From Candidatus Methylomirabilota bacterium (GTDB lineage: Bacteria > Methylomirabilota > Methylomirabilia > Methylomirabilales > Methylomirabilaceae): a stretch of 64,000 nt of DNA. Position 1 is the stretch's first letter. Every line of letters begins with the position of its first letter. Where the stretch lies: assembly GCA_003104975.1 (NCBI GenBank), contig PQAM01000010.1:610577-674576 (forward strand). The letters are read 5' to 3'. Positions 19,003-29,794 of the stretch are shown here, in pieces. The notes beneath the pieces are model-generated. The model was not told the origin of the DNA, searched no databases, and saw nothing but the letters and a program-made list of their open reading frames with translations. The position numbers were made by a program, and so were the translations under genes.

Positions 19003-21723
19003 ATGGCCGTGATCTACATCGACAAGCTGCCGTACGAGGTTGATGCCGGCGATAATCTTCTGCACGCCTGCCTGTCGCTGGGCTTCGACCTTCCGTACTT
19101 CTGCTGGCACCCGGCATTGAACTCAGTGGGCGCCTGTCGCCAATGCGCCATTAAGCAGTTCGAGGATGAGGAGGACACGAAGGGCAGGATCGTCATGGCC
19201 TGCATGACGCCGGCCGTCGACGGAACACATATCTCGATCGACGATCCGGAGGCGGCAGCATTCCGGGCCGGCGTGATCGAGTGGTTGATGGAGAACCACC
19301 CGCACGATTGTCCCGTCTGCGATGAAGGAGGCGAGTGCCACCTGCAGGATATGACGGTGATGACGGGTCATATCTATCGCCGCTGTCGGTTCAAGAAGCG
19401 AACACACCGGAATCAGTACCTCGGCCCCTTTCTCAATCATGAAATGAATCGATGTATCCAGTGTTACCGGTGCGTTCGCTTCTATCGGGATTATGCGGGA
19501 GGCCGGGACCTCGACGTCTTTGCCGCGCGCAATTACGTCTACTTCGGCCGTCATGAGGACGGGGTGCTGGAAAACGAGTTCAGCGGCAATCTGGTGGAGA
19601 TCTGCCCCACAGGGGTCTTCACCGATAAGACCCTGAAGCGTCATTACACCCGCAAATGGGATCTTCAGACGGCTCCCTCCATCTGCGTCCACTGCGGGCT
19701 GGGCTGTAACACAATCCCGGGCGAGCGCTACGGTACGCTGCGACGCATTCGCAACCGTTACAACGGCGAGGTCAACGGCTATTTCCTGTGCGACCGCGGG
19801 CGCTACGGCTACGAGTGCGTAAACAGTGAGCGCCGGATCCGCCGCCCGATGCTCCGCACCGGGCGCGGTGAGGAGAAGCAGCCTATCTCCAAGGACAGCA
19901 TCCTTCCGCATCTGGTCCGGCTTCTTTCAGATCGGTCGAGGGTGATCGGGATCGGATCGCCTCGGGCCTCGATCGAAGCGAACTTTGCATTGCGTACCCT
20001 CGTCGGTCCGGACCAGTTTTCTGTCGGCATCTGCGAACGGGACGTGCGCCTGCTGTCCGCGATCGTCGCGATTCTGCAAGACGGGCCGGCGCGATCGCCG
20101 TCGCTCCGGGACATTGAGCTATCCGATGCCGTGTTCGTGCTGGGTGAGGACGTGACCAACACGGCGCCGCGACTGGCGCTGGCCCTTCGCCAATCGGTGC
20201 GGCAAGCGCCGATGAAGATCGCCGACGCGTTGCGCATCCCCGTGTGGCACGATGCTGCCGTCCGGACAGCGATCCAGCACGCGAACGGGCCGCTGTTCCT
20301 CGCCGCCACAAGCAGCACGGGACTGGACGACGTGACGACGGAGAGCTATCGGGCAGCCCCTGACGATCTGGCCCGGCTCGGGTTCGCGGTCGCTCACGAG
20401 GTGAGCGACGACGCTCCACCAGTGCCTGATCTGCCGGCAGAACTGCGACCTGTGGCCAGGCGTATTGCGCAGGCGTTAGCGAGCGCCGCACGTCCGCTTG
20501 TGATCTCCGGGATCGGTTGTGGGAGCGAGCCCGTGATCCAGGCTGCCGCCAACGTGGCCTGGGCCCTGTGCGGGAAAGGCCGGCCCGCCGGCTTGTGCTT
20601 CACGATGCCGGAGTGCAACAGCCTTGGTCTTGCGCTCATGGGCGGCGACAGTCTCGGTCGGGCCTTCGAAATGGCGCAGCAGGGACGGGCGGATACGGTC
20701 ATCGTTCTGGAGAACGATCTTTACCGGCGGGCCGATGCTGTCGCTGTGGACGCGTTCCTGGACACGGTCCGCAACATTATTGTGATCGATCACCTGGACC
20801 ACGCGACTGTCTCAAAAGCCGACGTCACGCTCCCGGCCGCGACGTTTGCCGAGACGAGCGGCACACTGCTCAGCAGTGAAGGACGCGCTCAACGCTTTTA
20901 TAGCGTCATGACGCCGGATGGGGAGATTCAGGAAAGCTGGAAATGGGTTCGCGATCTGTTGACAGCCGCTGGCCGCGCGGACGGCCCCGTCTGGCGGACC
21001 CTGGACGAGATTGTTGCTGCGTGCGCGCATACCGTGCCGGCGTTCAAGCGGCTCCGGGAGGCGGCGCCGTCGGCTGACTTTCGCATGGCGGGTCAGAAGA
21101 TTCCGCGCGAGCCGGCCCGGTACAGCGGCCGTACGGCCATGCACGCCCAAGTGAGCGTTCACGAGCCGAAGGCGTCCGACGATCCCGACTCGCCTTTCGC
21201 CTTTTCGATGGAAGGGTACCCGGGTGAACCGCCGTCCCCGCTCATCCCGTTCTTCTGGGCGCCAGGCTGGAACTCCGTTCAGTCGGTCAACAAGTTCCAG
21301 AGCGAGGTGGGTGGCCCATTACACGGTGGAGATCCCGGCGTACGGCTGCTTGAGCCGGCCGGGAATGGAACAGCGCGCTACTTCAGCGACCCTCCTCGAG
21401 CCTTCGAGCGCAGGAGCGATGCGTGGCTGGTGGCGCCGTTCTTTCACATCTTCGGGACCGAGGAGCTGAGCATGCTGGCCCCTGCCGTGGCGGAACGCGC
21501 GCCCCGGCCCTATCTGGCGCTGAATCCTACCGATGCCGTAGCGCTCGATGCCGGTCCTGGTGAGGAGGTGAACCTGGTCCTGGGCGAGGTTGGTTACCGC
21601 CTGCCGGTGATCCTCAATGCGTCGCTGCCTGTTGGGTTAGCCGGACTCCCTGTCGGCGTGCCCGGCTTGATCGGGATCGACCTGCCTGCGTGGGGTAGGA
21701 TAGTGAAAGCCGAGTCGGCATGA
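19003..21723 (+). CDS. nuoG: NADH-quinone oxidoreductase subunit G
   Basis: The protein has 906 residues. The N terminus has the [2Fe-2S] ferredoxin domain with the cysteines of CWHPAL, CRQC and ACMTPA. Then come the His-Cys ligand set [14 protein letters not shown], the N4/N5 motif CIQCYRC and CPTG. The extra N7 cluster set CVHC-x3-C-x27-C is intact. The molybdopterin-oxidoreductase-like body follows. It carries electrons from NuoF towards NuoI. Its stop overlaps the nuoH ATG by four bases. Confidence 0.95.
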   Translation: MAVIYIDKLPYEVDAGDNLLHACLSLGFDLPYFCWHPALNSVGACRQCAIKQFEDEEDTKGRIVMACMTPAVDGTHISIDDPEAAAFRAGVIEWLMENHPHDCPVCDEGGECHLQDMTVMTGHIYRRCRFKKRTHRNQYLGPFLNHEMNRCIQCYRCVRFYRDYAGGRDLDVFAARNYVYFGRHEDGVLENEFSGNLVEICPTGVFTDKTLKRHYTRKWDLQTAPSICVHCGLGCNTIPGERYGTLRRIRNRYNGEVNGYFLCDRGRYGYECVNSERRIRRPMLRTGRGEEKQPISKDSILPHLVRLLSDRSRVIGIGSPRASIEANFALRTLVGPDQFSVGICERDVRLLSAIVAILQDGPARSPSLRDIELSDAVFVLGEDVTNTAPRLALALRQSVRQAPMKIADALRIPVWHDAAVRTAIQHANGPLFLAATSSTGLDDVTTESYRAAPDDLARLGFAVAHEVSDDAPPVPDLPAELRPVARRIAQALASAARPLVISGIGCGSEPVIQAAANVAWALCGKGRPAGLCFTMPECNSLGLALMGGDSLGRAFEMAQQGRADTVIVLENDLYRRADAVAVDAFLDTVRNIIVIDHLDHATVSKADVTLPAATFAETSGTLLSSEGRAQRFYSVMTPDGEIQESWKWVRDLLTAAGRADGPVWRTLDEIVAACAHTVPAFKRLREAAPSADFRMAGQKIPREPARYSGRTAMHAQVSVHEPKASDDPDSPFAFSMEGYPGEPPSPLIPFFWAPGWNSVQSVNKFQSEVGGPLHGGDPGVRLLEPAGNGTARYFSDPPRAFERRSDAWLVAPFFHIFGTEELSMLAPAVAERAPRPYLALNPTDAVALDAGPGEEVNLVLGEVGYRLPVILNASLPVGLAGLPVGVPGLIGIDLPAWGRIVKAESA

Positions 21724-22682
21724 ATGAACTGATGCGATCGGGCGCGAATATCGTCGCTGTGCTCATCGGGGCGCTCACCACGGCTGCGTTCCTGATCTGG
21801 CTCGAGCGGCGCCTGCTGGCGCTCTGGCAGGATCGGTACGGTCCGAACCGTGTCGGGCCCTTCGGCCTGCTGCAGGTGCCGGCCGACGCGATCAAACTGT
21901 TCGCCAAGGAGGACTGGGTTCCCCCATTCGCCGAGAAGGCGGTCTTCATTCTCGCGCCGGCTGTGATCATGGTCGCCGTGCTGCTGTCGTTCGCGGTCGT
22001 GCCTATCGCGCCGGGCATCGGCGTGACGGATCTGAACATCGGGCTGCTGTTCTTCCTGGCGATGTCGTCGCTCGGAGTCTACAGCATCGTTCTGGCGGGC
22101 TGGGCGTCCAATAACAAGTATGCCCTCCTGGGAGGGCTGCGCGCGTCAGCGCAGATGCTGAGCTATGAGGTCTTCATGGGGCTTTCGGTGATGGGGGTGG
22201 TTATGCTGGCCGGAACGTTTGATCTGCGCAGCATCGTGGACGCCCAGAAAGATCTGTGGTTCTGTATTCCGCAGGCGCTTGGCCTGTTCGTCTTCGTTGT
22301 GGCGGGCATCGCTGAGACGCGCCGTCTGCCGTTCGATCTGCCCGAGGCGGAAAGCGAGCTCGTCGCGGGCTTTCACACAGAGTACTCCGGCATGAAGTTC
22401 GGGATGTTCTTTGTGGGTGAGTATCTCGGGATGACCCTGATATCAACCATGATCGTGACACTCTTCTTTGGCGGGTGGCTGGGCCCCTGGCTGCCGCCGC
22501 TCGTCTGGTTCCTGCTGAAGACCTTCGTCTTCGTCTGTTTCTTCATCCTGCTTCGGGCCGCGCTTCCGAGGCCGCGCTACGACCAGCTCATGGCGTTCGC
22601 ATGGAAGGTCATGCTGCCGCTTGCGTTGCTGAACCTGATCGTCACGGGCGGCATTGTGCTGGCGCTGAGTTCGAGGACATGA
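21720..22682 (+). CDS. nuoH: NADH-quinone oxidoreductase subunit H
   Basis: The protein has 320 residues with about eight membrane helices. Conserved loops [14 protein letters not shown] near 39-52, [17 protein letters not shown]-like near 125, and [20 protein letters not shown] near 200 mark NuoH. It holds the quinone chamber and links the hydrophilic to the membrane arm. It overlaps nuoG at its start. Confidence 0.96.
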   Translation: MNELMRSGANIVAVLIGALTTAAFLIWLERRLLALWQDRYGPNRVGPFGLLQVPADAIKLFAKEDWVPPFAEKAVFILAPAVIMVAVLLSFAVVPIAPGIGVTDLNIGLLFFLAMSSLGVYSIVLAGWASNNKYALLGGLRASAQMLSYEVFMGLSVMGVVMLAGTFDLRSIVDAQKDLWFCIPQALGLFVFVVAGIAETRRLPFDLPEAESELVAGFHTEYSGMKFGMFFVGEYLGMTLISTMIVTLFFGGWLGPWLPPLVWFLLKTFVFVCFFILLRAALPRPRYDQLMAFAWKVMLPLALLNLIVTGGIVLALSSRT

Positions 22683-22698
22683 CAATGGGTGGTGCGCG

Positions 22699-23214
22699 AT
22701 GCTCAGCCTTGTGAAAACTCTGTGGCGCGTCTGTGTGCACGCCCTTCGACGGCGGGTTACGGTCCAGTACCCGGAGCAGAAACCCTACCTGCCGCCCAGG
22801 TGGAGAGGGCGAATCGTTCTCACCCGTGACCCGGACGGCGGCGAGCGCTGCGTGGCCTGTTACCTCTGCGCCGCGGCATGCCCGCCGGACTGCATCTCGC
22901 TTCAGGCCACGGAGGACGAGCACGGCAGACGATACCCGCAGTTTTTCCGCATCAACTTCTCGCGCTGCATCTTTTGCGGGTTTTGCGAAGAGGCGTGTCC
23001 CACCTACGCGATCCAACTCACCCCCGACATTGAGATGGGCGAATACAATCGACGCAACCTGGTCTACGAGAAGGCAGACCTGTTGATCAGCGGCCCCGGC
23101 AAGTATCCCGAGTACAACTTCTACCGGGTTGCCGGAGTGGCCATCGGTGGGAAAGGCAAGGGCGAGAATGAGAATGAGGAGACGCCGGTCGATGTTCGAA
23201 GTCTCATGCCGTAA
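22699..23214 (+). CDS. nuoI: NADH-quinone oxidoreductase subunit I
   Basis: The protein has 171 residues with two [4Fe-4S] ferredoxin motifs, [12 protein letters not shown] near 52-63 and [12 protein letters not shown] near 93-104, for clusters N6a and N6b. It passes electrons to NuoB. It lies 16 bases after nuoH. The C-terminal tail is rich in Gly, Lys and Glu and is probably unstructured. Confidence 0.95.
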   Translation: MLSLVKTLWRVCVHALRRRVTVQYPEQKPYLPPRWRGRIVLTRDPDGGERCVACYLCAAACPPDCISLQATEDEHGRRYPQFFRINFSRCIFCGFCEEACPTYAIQLTPDIEMGEYNRRNLVYEKADLLISGPGKYPEYNFYRVAGVAIGGKGKGENENEETPVDVRSLMP

Positions 23215-23241
23215 TGGGAATCTCGCGCCGGCGTAACGTCG

Positions 23242-23745
23242 ATGGACGTGGCGTTCTATATCGCGGCGAGTGTAGCCATCGGCTCCACCGTCATGGTGGT
23301 CACAGCCTTGAGAGCGGTGCACGCCTTGCTCTATCTGATCGTCTCGCTGCTCTCCGTGGCAGTGATCTTCTTTATGCTTGGCGCTCCATTTATCGCGGCC
23401 CTGGAGGCGATCGTATACGCCGGGGCCATCATGGTCCTGTTCGTCTTCGCGATCATGCTCCTCAACCTCGGTTCGGCAGAGGCGGCGCAGGAGCGGCAGT
23501 GGTTGAACCCCCGGATGTGGGCGGGTCCGTCGATCCTGTGTGTCGTGCTGCTGGGGGAACTGATCTACATCCTGTCCCGCGGTGAGAGCCATGGATCCAG
23601 CGCGACCGTCGTCGGTCCAAAACAGGTGAGCGTCGTCCTGTTGGGACCGTACCTGATCGGCGTCGAGCTGGCCTCGATGCTGCTGCTGGCGGGTCTGATC
23701 GGCGCCTACCACCTTGGCCGGCCTAGCCAGAGGGAGCGCGGATAA
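23242..23745 (+). CDS. nuoJ: NADH-quinone oxidoreductase subunit J
   Basis: The protein has 167 residues with five membrane helices. [20 protein letters not shown] near 53-72 contains the pi-bulge helix typical of NuoJ. It is part of the proton-pumping membrane arm. It lies between nuoI and nuoK with only short gaps. Confidence 0.94.
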   Translation: MDVAFYIAASVAIGSTVMVVTALRAVHALLYLIVSLLSVAVIFFMLGAPFIAALEAIVYAGAIMVLFVFAIMLLNLGSAEAAQERQWLNPRMWAGPSILCVVLLGELIYILSRGESHGSSATVVGPKQVSVVLLGPYLIGVELASMLLLAGLIGAYHLGRPSQRERG

Positions 23746-23749
23746 TCTC

Positions 23750-24058
23750 ATGGTCTCGATCCCTGTAGAACACGGATTGCTGCTGGCCGGGATCCTCTTT
23801 GGAGTGGGGCTGATCGGTCTGCTTGTCCGCCGCAATATCATCTTCATCCTGATGTCGATCGAAATTATGCTGAACGCAGCCGGCCTCGCCTTTGTCGTGG
23901 CCGGCGCGCGGTGGGGACAGGCCGACGGACAGGTCATGTTCATCTTCATCCTGACGATGGCGGCTGCGGAGGTCTCGGTTGGGCTGGCGCTGGTTCTGCA
24001 GATGTATTCCCGCCTCAAGACGCTTGACGTAGACGCCGCCAGCGGTATGCGGGGATGA
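23750..24058 (+). CDS. nuoK: NADH-quinone oxidoreductase subunit K
   Basis: The protein has 102 residues from the ATG at 23750, four bases after the nuoJ stop. The frame opens earlier at 23714 but would overlap nuoJ with a non-NuoK sequence. Three helices are seen, with the conserved membrane glutamates in [12 protein letters not shown] and in [12 protein letters not shown], as expected for a proton channel subunit. Confidence 0.95.
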   Translation: MVSIPVEHGLLLAGILFGVGLIGLLVRRNIIFILMSIEIMLNAAGLAFVVAGARWGQADGQVMFIFILTMAAAEVSVGLALVLQMYSRLKTLDVDAASGMRG

Positions 24059-24059
24059 G

Positions 24060-25952
24060 ATGCTCCAATCGCTCTGGCTGATTCCAGCGTTGCCGTACGG
24101 CGGTTTCCTTGTGCTGGCCGTGGCAGGAGGTCGGCTCTCGCGAAGGCGTGCGGCTGTGGTTGGGGTTGGGTCGGTGGGCCTCTCGGCGCTGGTGGCGTTC
24201 CTGGTAGCGATCCGGTTTCTTCTGTTGCCTCCTCCCGGCGGGGCCTTTGCCCAGTCGCTCTGGATCTGGATGGACGTCGGCGGGTTCGCGTCCCGGATCG
24301 GGCTTTACCTCGATCCGCTGTCACTGGTCATGACGCTGGTGATCACCTTCGTCAGTGTTCTCATTCACCTCTACTCCTCAGAGTTCATGATCGACGACGA
24401 AGGATACAGCCGCTTCTTCGCCTACATGAATCTGTTCGTGGGCTCGATGCTGACGCTGGTGCTGGCCGACAACCTGCTGCTCCTGTACCTCGGCTGGGAA
24501 GGGGTCGGCCTGTGCAGCTATCTCCTTATCGGGTTCTGGTATACGGACCCGGCCAACGGGCGGGCCGCCCAGAAGGCCTTCATTGTCACACGGATCGGCG
24601 ACAGCGCGATGGCGATCGGCCTGTTCCTCCTCTTCTGGCATCTGGGCACCCTGGACCTTCAGGAGATGATGGTCCGGGCCTCCCGGCAGTGGCCCGTCGG
24701 ATCGGGCCTGGCCACCGCCGCGGCGGCTCTACTCCTGGCAGGCGCGCTCGGCAAGTCGGCCCAGCTTCCATTGCAGACCTGGCTGCCCGATGCCATGGCA
24801 GGCCCGACGCCGGTGAGCGCGCTCATCCACGCGGCGACGATGGTAACCGCCGGGGTCTATCTGATCGCGCGGGTTCATCCGCTCTACACCCTGACGCCTC
24901 ACGTTCAGTTCGCGGTCGCCGTCATCGGCGCGCTGACACTGCTGGTGGCGGGCTGCAGCGCGCTGGTCCAGCGGGACATCAAGCGCGTCCTGGCCTACTC
25001 GACGATCAGTCAGATCGGGTACATGTTCCTGGCGCTTGGGGTGGGAGCTTGGTCTGCCGCCATGTTCCACTTCGTGACCCATGCCTTCTTCAAGGCGCTG
25101 CTCTTCCTGGCGGCCGGCGCCGTGATTCAGAGCCTGCATCACGAACATGACATCTTCAGGATGGGAGGCTTGCGGAAAGAGCTTCCCCTGACCTTTTGGA
25201 CCTTTCTTATCGGCAGCGCCTCGCTGGCGGGGTTCCCCCTCGTCACGGCGGGCTTCTACAGCAAAGATTGGATCTTGTGGGAGAGCTGGTCCTCCAGCAT
25301 CGGCAGCCACTGGTTGTGGGCGGCGGGATGGCTTGGCGCCTTACTCACCTCGCTCTACATCTTTCGGGTAGTCTTTGTCGTATTTTTCGGCGCGCCCGTC
25401 TCACGAGCGAGCGTCAAGCCCGGCCTCAGGATCACCATCCCCCTGGTCATCCTGGCCATCCTGTCGGCAGGAGCAGGTTTCCTGGAGGTGCCGCATTCGC
25501 TAGGCGGCGTATCCCTTTTCTCAAGTTTCATTGAGTCCGCCTTGCCGCGGATGGGGACCCCGCATGCAGGCGCGGGGGCTGAAATGCGGCTGTTGATTCT
25601 GGCTATGACGGCTTCGCTGCTCGGGATCTACCTGGCCTACCTGTTGTGGCATCGAAGCCCACATCTGGGCGAGCGGATCGCCCAATCCGCTGCAGGTGCA
25701 GCGTTGCACCGCTTCTGGTTCGCTGGCTGGGGGTGTGATTGGCTGTACGATCGGTTGGTGGTGCGACCATTCGTATGGGCCGCCCTCGCGAACAAAGACG
25801 ACGTCATCGACACGATCTACCAGGGTACCGCTGTGGTCAGTCAGCGGTCCCACCGCGTGCTCCGTCTCTCGCAGACCGGACGGGTACGATCATACGCGGC
25901 GGTGATCGTGGCCGGCTCAGTGCTCATCGTGGCCATTGTGTTGCTGACATGA
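24060..25952 (+). CDS. nuoL: NADH-quinone oxidoreductase subunit L
   Basis: The protein has 630 residues of an antiporter-like proton pump subunit. LLYLGWEGVGLCSYLLIGFW holds the helix-5 glutamate, and LPLQTWLPDAMAGPTPVSAL and the HDIFRMGGL loop are conserved. The C terminus forms the long lateral helix that braces the membrane arm. Its stop overlaps the nuoM ATG by ATGA. Confidence 0.95.
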   Translation: MLQSLWLIPALPYGGFLVLAVAGGRLSRRRAAVVGVGSVGLSALVAFLVAIRFLLLPPPGGAFAQSLWIWMDVGGFASRIGLYLDPLSLVMTLVITFVSVLIHLYSSEFMIDDEGYSRFFAYMNLFVGSMLTLVLADNLLLLYLGWEGVGLCSYLLIGFWYTDPANGRAAQKAFIVTRIGDSAMAIGLFLLFWHLGTLDLQEMMVRASRQWPVGSGLATAAAALLLAGALGKSAQLPLQTWLPDAMAGPTPVSALIHAATMVTAGVYLIARVHPLYTLTPHVQFAVAVIGALTLLVAGCSALVQRDIKRVLAYSTISQIGYMFLALGVGAWSAAMFHFVTHAFFKALLFLAAGAVIQSLHHEHDIFRMGGLRKELPLTFWTFLIGSASLAGFPLVTAGFYSKDWILWESWSSSIGSHWLWAAGWLGALLTSLYIFRVVFVVFFGAPVSRASVKPGLRITIPLVILAILSAGAGFLEVPHSLGGVSLFSSFIESALPRMGTPHAGAGAEMRLLILAMTASLLGIYLAYLLWHRSPHLGERIAQSAAGAALHRFWFAGWGCDWLYDRLVVRPFVWAALANKDDVIDTIYQGTAVVSQRSHRVLRLSQTGRVRSYAAVIVAGSVLIVAIVLLT

Positions 25953-27460
25953 TCCTCGCTTGGGTGATTGCTATTGTACTTTCCGGCGGGCTTCTGGCAT
26001 GGTCCCTTGAACGGATGGGTCCCCACTGGCCGCGATGGATCTCAGTGGCCGCCCTCGTGATCGACCTGGTGCTGGCGCTGACCATGTGGTGGATGGGGTA
26101 TGTTGGCCTTACCAAAATGGAGCATAGCGGAGGGTGGCTGGCAGAGGCGGATTGGGACTGGATCCCACGGTTCGGCATCCGCTTCCACCTGGCGGCAGAT
26201 GGTCTGAGTCTGCTGCTAGTCCTGCTGACGCTTTTCCTGGGTATCGCGTCCGTCGGCGCGTCGTGGACCGAGGTGAAGGAACGAGTGGGCTTCTTCCACT
26301 TCAACCTGATGTGGGTCCTGGGGGGGGTGCTTGGCGTCTTTCTGGCCCTGGACCTGTTCCTCTTCTATTTCTTCTGGGAGATGATGCTGGTCCCGATGTA
26401 TTTCCTCATCGGCATCTGGGGCCATGAGAATCGGGTCTATGCGGCGATCAAATTCTTCCTCTTCACACAGGCCAGCGGCCTCCTGATGCTGGTGGCTATC
26501 GTCAGCCTGTACTTCGTTCATCATGCCAGTACCGGCGTCTATACCTTCGACTATTTTCGGCTGCTCGGCACGCCGCTGCAGTCATCGACCGGGATGTGGA
26601 TGATGCTGGGCTTCTTCATCGCCTTTGCCGTCAAGCTGCCGGCCGTGCCGTTCCACACCTGGCTCCCTGACGCTCACACCGAGGCCCCGACCGCCGGCAG
26701 TGTGATCCTCGCGGGCCTGCTGTTGAAGACCGGCGCATACGGTCTTATGCGCTTTGTGGTCCCACTGTTTCCAGAGGCGGCGCACGCCTTTGCGCCAATG
26801 GGAATGGCGCTGGGCGTCATCGGGATTCTGTACGGCGCCGTCATGGCCTTCGCCCAGACCGATCTCAAGCGGCTCGTGGCCTACACCAGCGTCAGTCATC
26901 TTGGCTTCGTCCTCATCGGGGTCTTCGCCTGGAATGAGCTTGCGCTGCAAGGCGCCATCATGCAGATGATCTGCCACGGCATCAGCACGGGGGCGCTATT
27001 CATCCTTGTCGGCGCGCTTGCCGAGCGGATCCATACCCGCGACATCCGGCGCATGGGCGGTCTCTGGTCCGTCGTGCCTCGAATGGCCGGGGTCGGGATG
27101 ATCTTTGCCCTCGCCTCGTTGGGATTGCCGGGTCTGGGCAACTTCGTGGCCGAATTCCTGGTCCTCTTGGGCGCCTATCGAGCCAACATCATCTTGGCGG
27201 CGATTGCTACGGTCGGTCTCGTCACCGCCACCATCTATTCACTCAGCCTGGTTCAGAGGACATTTCACGGTCCCAACACGGCAGGGTGGGCGCCCCCTGA
27301 CTTCTCGATTCGGGAGATGGCCGTCATGGCGGCGATGATCGCTGCGATCGTCTGGCTAGGGCTTTACCCTCAGCCGGTGCTCGCTACGGCTCGTCCGACA
27401 CTGACCGGCCTCCAACAATATGCGGTCCAGGGCCTCCATCTGCGAGAGGATATACCGTGA
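25949..27460 (+). CDS. nuoM: NADH-quinone oxidoreductase subunit M
   Basis: The protein has 503 residues from the ATG at 25949, which overlaps the nuoL stop. FYFFWEMMLVPMYFLIGIWG contains the key helix-5 glutamate, and KLPAVPFHTWLPDAHTEAPT is the conserved helix-7 region. It is the central antiporter-like subunit of the membrane arm. A longer upstream frame inside nuoL is not used. It overlaps the nuoN GTG start by four bases. Confidence 0.95.
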   Translation: MILAWVIAIVLSGGLLAWSLERMGPHWPRWISVAALVIDLVLALTMWWMGYVGLTKMEHSGGWLAEADWDWIPRFGIRFHLAADGLSLLLVLLTLFLGIASVGASWTEVKERVGFFHFNLMWVLGGVLGVFLALDLFLFYFFWEMMLVPMYFLIGIWGHENRVYAAIKFFLFTQASGLLMLVAIVSLYFVHHASTGVYTFDYFRLLGTPLQSSTGMWMMLGFFIAFAVKLPAVPFHTWLPDAHTEAPTAGSVILAGLLLKTGAYGLMRFVVPLFPEAAHAFAPMGMALGVIGILYGAVMAFAQTDLKRLVAYTSVSHLGFVLIGVFAWNELALQGAIMQMICHGISTGALFILVGALAERIHTRDIRRMGGLWSVVPRMAGVGMIFALASLGLPGLGNFVAEFLVLLGAYRANIILAAIATVGLVTATIYSLSLVQRTFHGPNTAGWAPPDFSIREMAVMAAMIAAIVWLGLYPQPVLATARPTLTGLQQYAVQGLHLREDIP

Positions 27461-28908
27461 GCGGTGCAGACGTCGTCACCCTGTTGCCGCTGATGGTGAT
27501 CGGTGCGGCTGCCGTGACGATCATGCTGCAGGCGGCATTCTATCGCCATCACCTTGCAGCGGTCGTCCTGACGTTGTTGGGGCTTGCGCTGAGCCTCGCA
27601 TCACTCCTGCCCGCATCACGCTATCTGCCACGCCCTGTGACGCCTCTCCTGGTACTCGATCGCTTCGCGCTCTTTTATGTGGGGTTGATCCTGGCCGCGT
27701 GCATTGGCGTGACGCTCCTTTCGTACGGTTATCTCAAGATACGAACGGGCGAGTACGAAGAGTTTTATGCCTTATTGCTCCTGGCGACACTGGGCGCCAT
27801 GGTGCTGGTGACCAGCAGTCACTTTGTCTCGTTTTTCCTGGGATTGGAGCTGTTGAGCGTGTCCCTCTATGTCCTGATTGCCTACGTCCGGACCGAAGGG
27901 CGGCCGCTCGAGGCAGGCCTGAAATATCTGATCCTGGCTGCGGCCTCCTCCGCATTTCTGCTGTTCGGGATGGCACTAATCTACGCACAGGCCGGGACGC
28001 TGGCGTTCGGAGGCGCGGCATCGTGGGTTCGCGCCGGGACAGACGCGCCCAGCCTCTACCTGATGACTGGTCTCGCCTTGATGATCACAGGAATCGGATT
28101 TAAGTTGGCGGTTGTCCCGTTCCACATGTGGACGCCTGATATCTACGAGGGGGCCCCTGCGCCGGTCACAGCCTTTGTGGCGACAGTCTCTAAGGGCGCG
28201 ATGTTTGCCTTCGCGCTTCGCTTCTTCAACCAGACAGAGGGACACGGCTATCGTTCGCTGACCCTAGTCTTCAGTCTGATGGCCATCGCGTCGATGTTCG
28301 CTGGCAATCTGCTGGCGCTCATGCAGGACAACGTTAAGCGGATCCTCGCCTACTCATCGATTGCCCACCTGGGCTACCTGCTGGTGGCGTTGCTGGCTGC
28401 CGGTTCTTTGGCGGTGGAGGCCGTCACCTTCTATCTGGTTGCCTACTTCGTGACAACGCTGGGCGCCTTCGGTATTGTCGCTGTCTTGTCTGGGAGGGAG
28501 GGCGATGCGGACGCAATGGCTGATTACCGGGCTCTGTTCTGGCAGCGGCCGGGCATCGCCTGTGTCTTTACGGCGATGCTCGTCTCGCTAGCCGGTATCC
28601 CACTGACGGCCGGGTTTGTCGGTAAGTTCTTTATCGTGACCGCCGGGATCGGATCGGCTTTGTGGGGGCTGGTACTCGTCCTCGTACTCAACAGCGCGAT
28701 CGGGATGTTTTACTATCTGCGGATTATTGTGACGATGTTCTCTCAGCCTTCGGCGGGGCATCTCGCGACGACTCCAGCGCCGCTTCCGGCCTATACTCAT
28801 GGAGGGGCGATGGTCCTGGCCGTCCTCATGCTCTTGCTGATCTGGCTGGGGGTCTTTCCTGGCTTCATGCTCCGTATGATCCAGCAAACGGCCCAGAGCC
28901 TCTTGTGA
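27457..28908 (+). CDS. nuoN: NADH-quinone oxidoreductase subunit N
   Basis: The protein has 483 residues with a GTG start at 27457 overlapping the nuoM stop. It is the third antiporter-like subunit, with FFLGLELLSVSLYVLIAY near 127-144 and VVPFHMWTPDIYEGAPAPVT near 218-237. It completes a nuo operon with no gene missing. Only 18 bases separate its stop from the stop of the convergent ComA-like gene, and I see no strong terminator hairpin there. Confidence 0.95.
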   Translation: MSGADVVTLLPLMVIGAAAVTIMLQAAFYRHHLAAVVLTLLGLALSLASLLPASRYLPRPVTPLLVLDRFALFYVGLILAACIGVTLLSYGYLKIRTGEYEEFYALLLLATLGAMVLVTSSHFVSFFLGLELLSVSLYVLIAYVRTEGRPLEAGLKYLILAAASSAFLLFGMALIYAQAGTLAFGGAASWVRAGTDAPSLYLMTGLALMITGIGFKLAVVPFHMWTPDIYEGAPAPVTAFVATVSKGAMFAFALRFFNQTEGHGYRSLTLVFSLMAIASMFAGNLLALMQDNVKRILAYSSIAHLGYLLVALLAAGSLAVEAVTFYLVAYFVTTLGAFGIVAVLSGREGDADAMADYRALFWQRPGIACVFTAMLVSLAGIPLTAGFVGKFFIVTAGIGSALWGLVLVLVLNSAIGMFYYLRIIVTMFSQPSAGHLATTPAPLPAYTHGGAMVLAVLMLLLIWLGVFPGFMLRMIQQTAQSLL

Positions 28909-28926
28909 CTTCAGAAAACAGGACCT

Positions 28927-29769
28927 TCAACCCTTGTAGGTGACGACTCGACCCCAGAGGCTTTTCGTCCCCCAGATGCCCGACCGGAGACATTCGAGCT
29001 GAACGATCTGGCTGTGATCTACGAACAGGTTCACCTCGGGGCCGTAATTCTTGATATACCACGCGAAGACCTCCGGATCAGCAGCCTCGAACATCACCCT
29101 TTCCAGCCCCAGCGCATTGATGATCTTGGCTACTGCATCGGTGCGCCAGATCGTGACGTTTTCCGTGATCCCCTCCGATTCGATCATAATCAGATAGGCC
29201 CCGACCTCCAGGAAACGCTTGGCCTGCAGGATGGCCCACTCGGGATCTCGCGTGCCCTCGGCTTCCAACTCTGCGGAGGCCGTCGCGCCGCCGGCGCCGA
29301 ACTGAATACCGATCTCTGGCTTGGCCTTCATCCCTGCCTTATGCACGGCCTCCACCAGCCGAAGCCAATCATCGGTGGGAATCGTGATGAAACCGGCGGA
29401 GATTTCGATGATGTCGAATTCCAGCTCCCGGCAGGTGTCGATGTACCGTTTGACGGCCTGCGGCCCCTGCGCCACGACTCGTTCGATGAATCCTCCGGTA
29501 GAGACCAGGACATTATACCGGTGGCAGAGGTCGATGAGCTCCTTGACGGCTGTCCGTGGCATCAGGCTGAACGATCCGCCGGCGAACTTCAAGGCATCAA
29601 CGTAGGTTCCCATCGTCTCCAGCAGGTCCTCCAGGTATCGCTTGCCAATCGGAGTGTAGTAGGGCCCGCGGATCTCGGTGACGCCGCTTCTGCGCGGCTT
29701 TGCCGGCCGCTCATTGAGCCTGAGAAAGTCAAACGCCCGCTCATCGTGCGTGGATTGTAATCGGGCCAT
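28927..29769 (-). CDS. Phosphosulfolactate synthase (ComA)-like protein
   Basis: The protein has 280 residues and begins at an ATG behind AAAGGAGGA. The barrel motifs fit the ComA family: TYVDALKFAGGSF near 55-67, VLVSTGGFIERV near 87-98, DIIEISAGFITI near 119-130, KPEIGIQFG near 149-157 and MIESEGITEN near 195-204. The founding enzyme adds sulfite to phosphoenolpyruvate in coenzyme M synthesis, and plant and bacterial relatives exist whose substrates are unclear. No comB, comC or comDE is in the window. Its neighbour is a MmgE/PrpD protein, so a role in coenzyme M synthesis is unproven. The fold is clear; the reaction is less so. Confidence 0.8.
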   Translation of the reverse strand: MARLQSTHDERAFDFLRLNERPAKPRRSGVTEIRGPYYTPIGKRYLEDLLETMGTYVDALKFAGGSFSLMPRTAVKELIDLCHRYNVLVSTGGFIERVVAQGPQAVKRYIDTCRELEFDIIEISAGFITIPTDDWLRLVEAVHKAGMKAKPEIGIQFGAGGATASAELEAEGTRDPEWAILQAKRFLEVGAYLIMIESEGITENVTIWRTDAVAKIINALGLERVMFEAADPEVFAWYIKNYGPEVNLFVDHSQIVQLECLRSGIWGTKSLWGRVVTYKG

Positions 29770-29794
29770 TGTCTATCCTCCTTTTGTGGGCCGT

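Noticed and set aside
22642-24324. Minus-strand open frame of 560 codons opposite nuoH to nuoL
   Set aside because: It spans five intact nuo genes on the other strand and has no recognisable domain.
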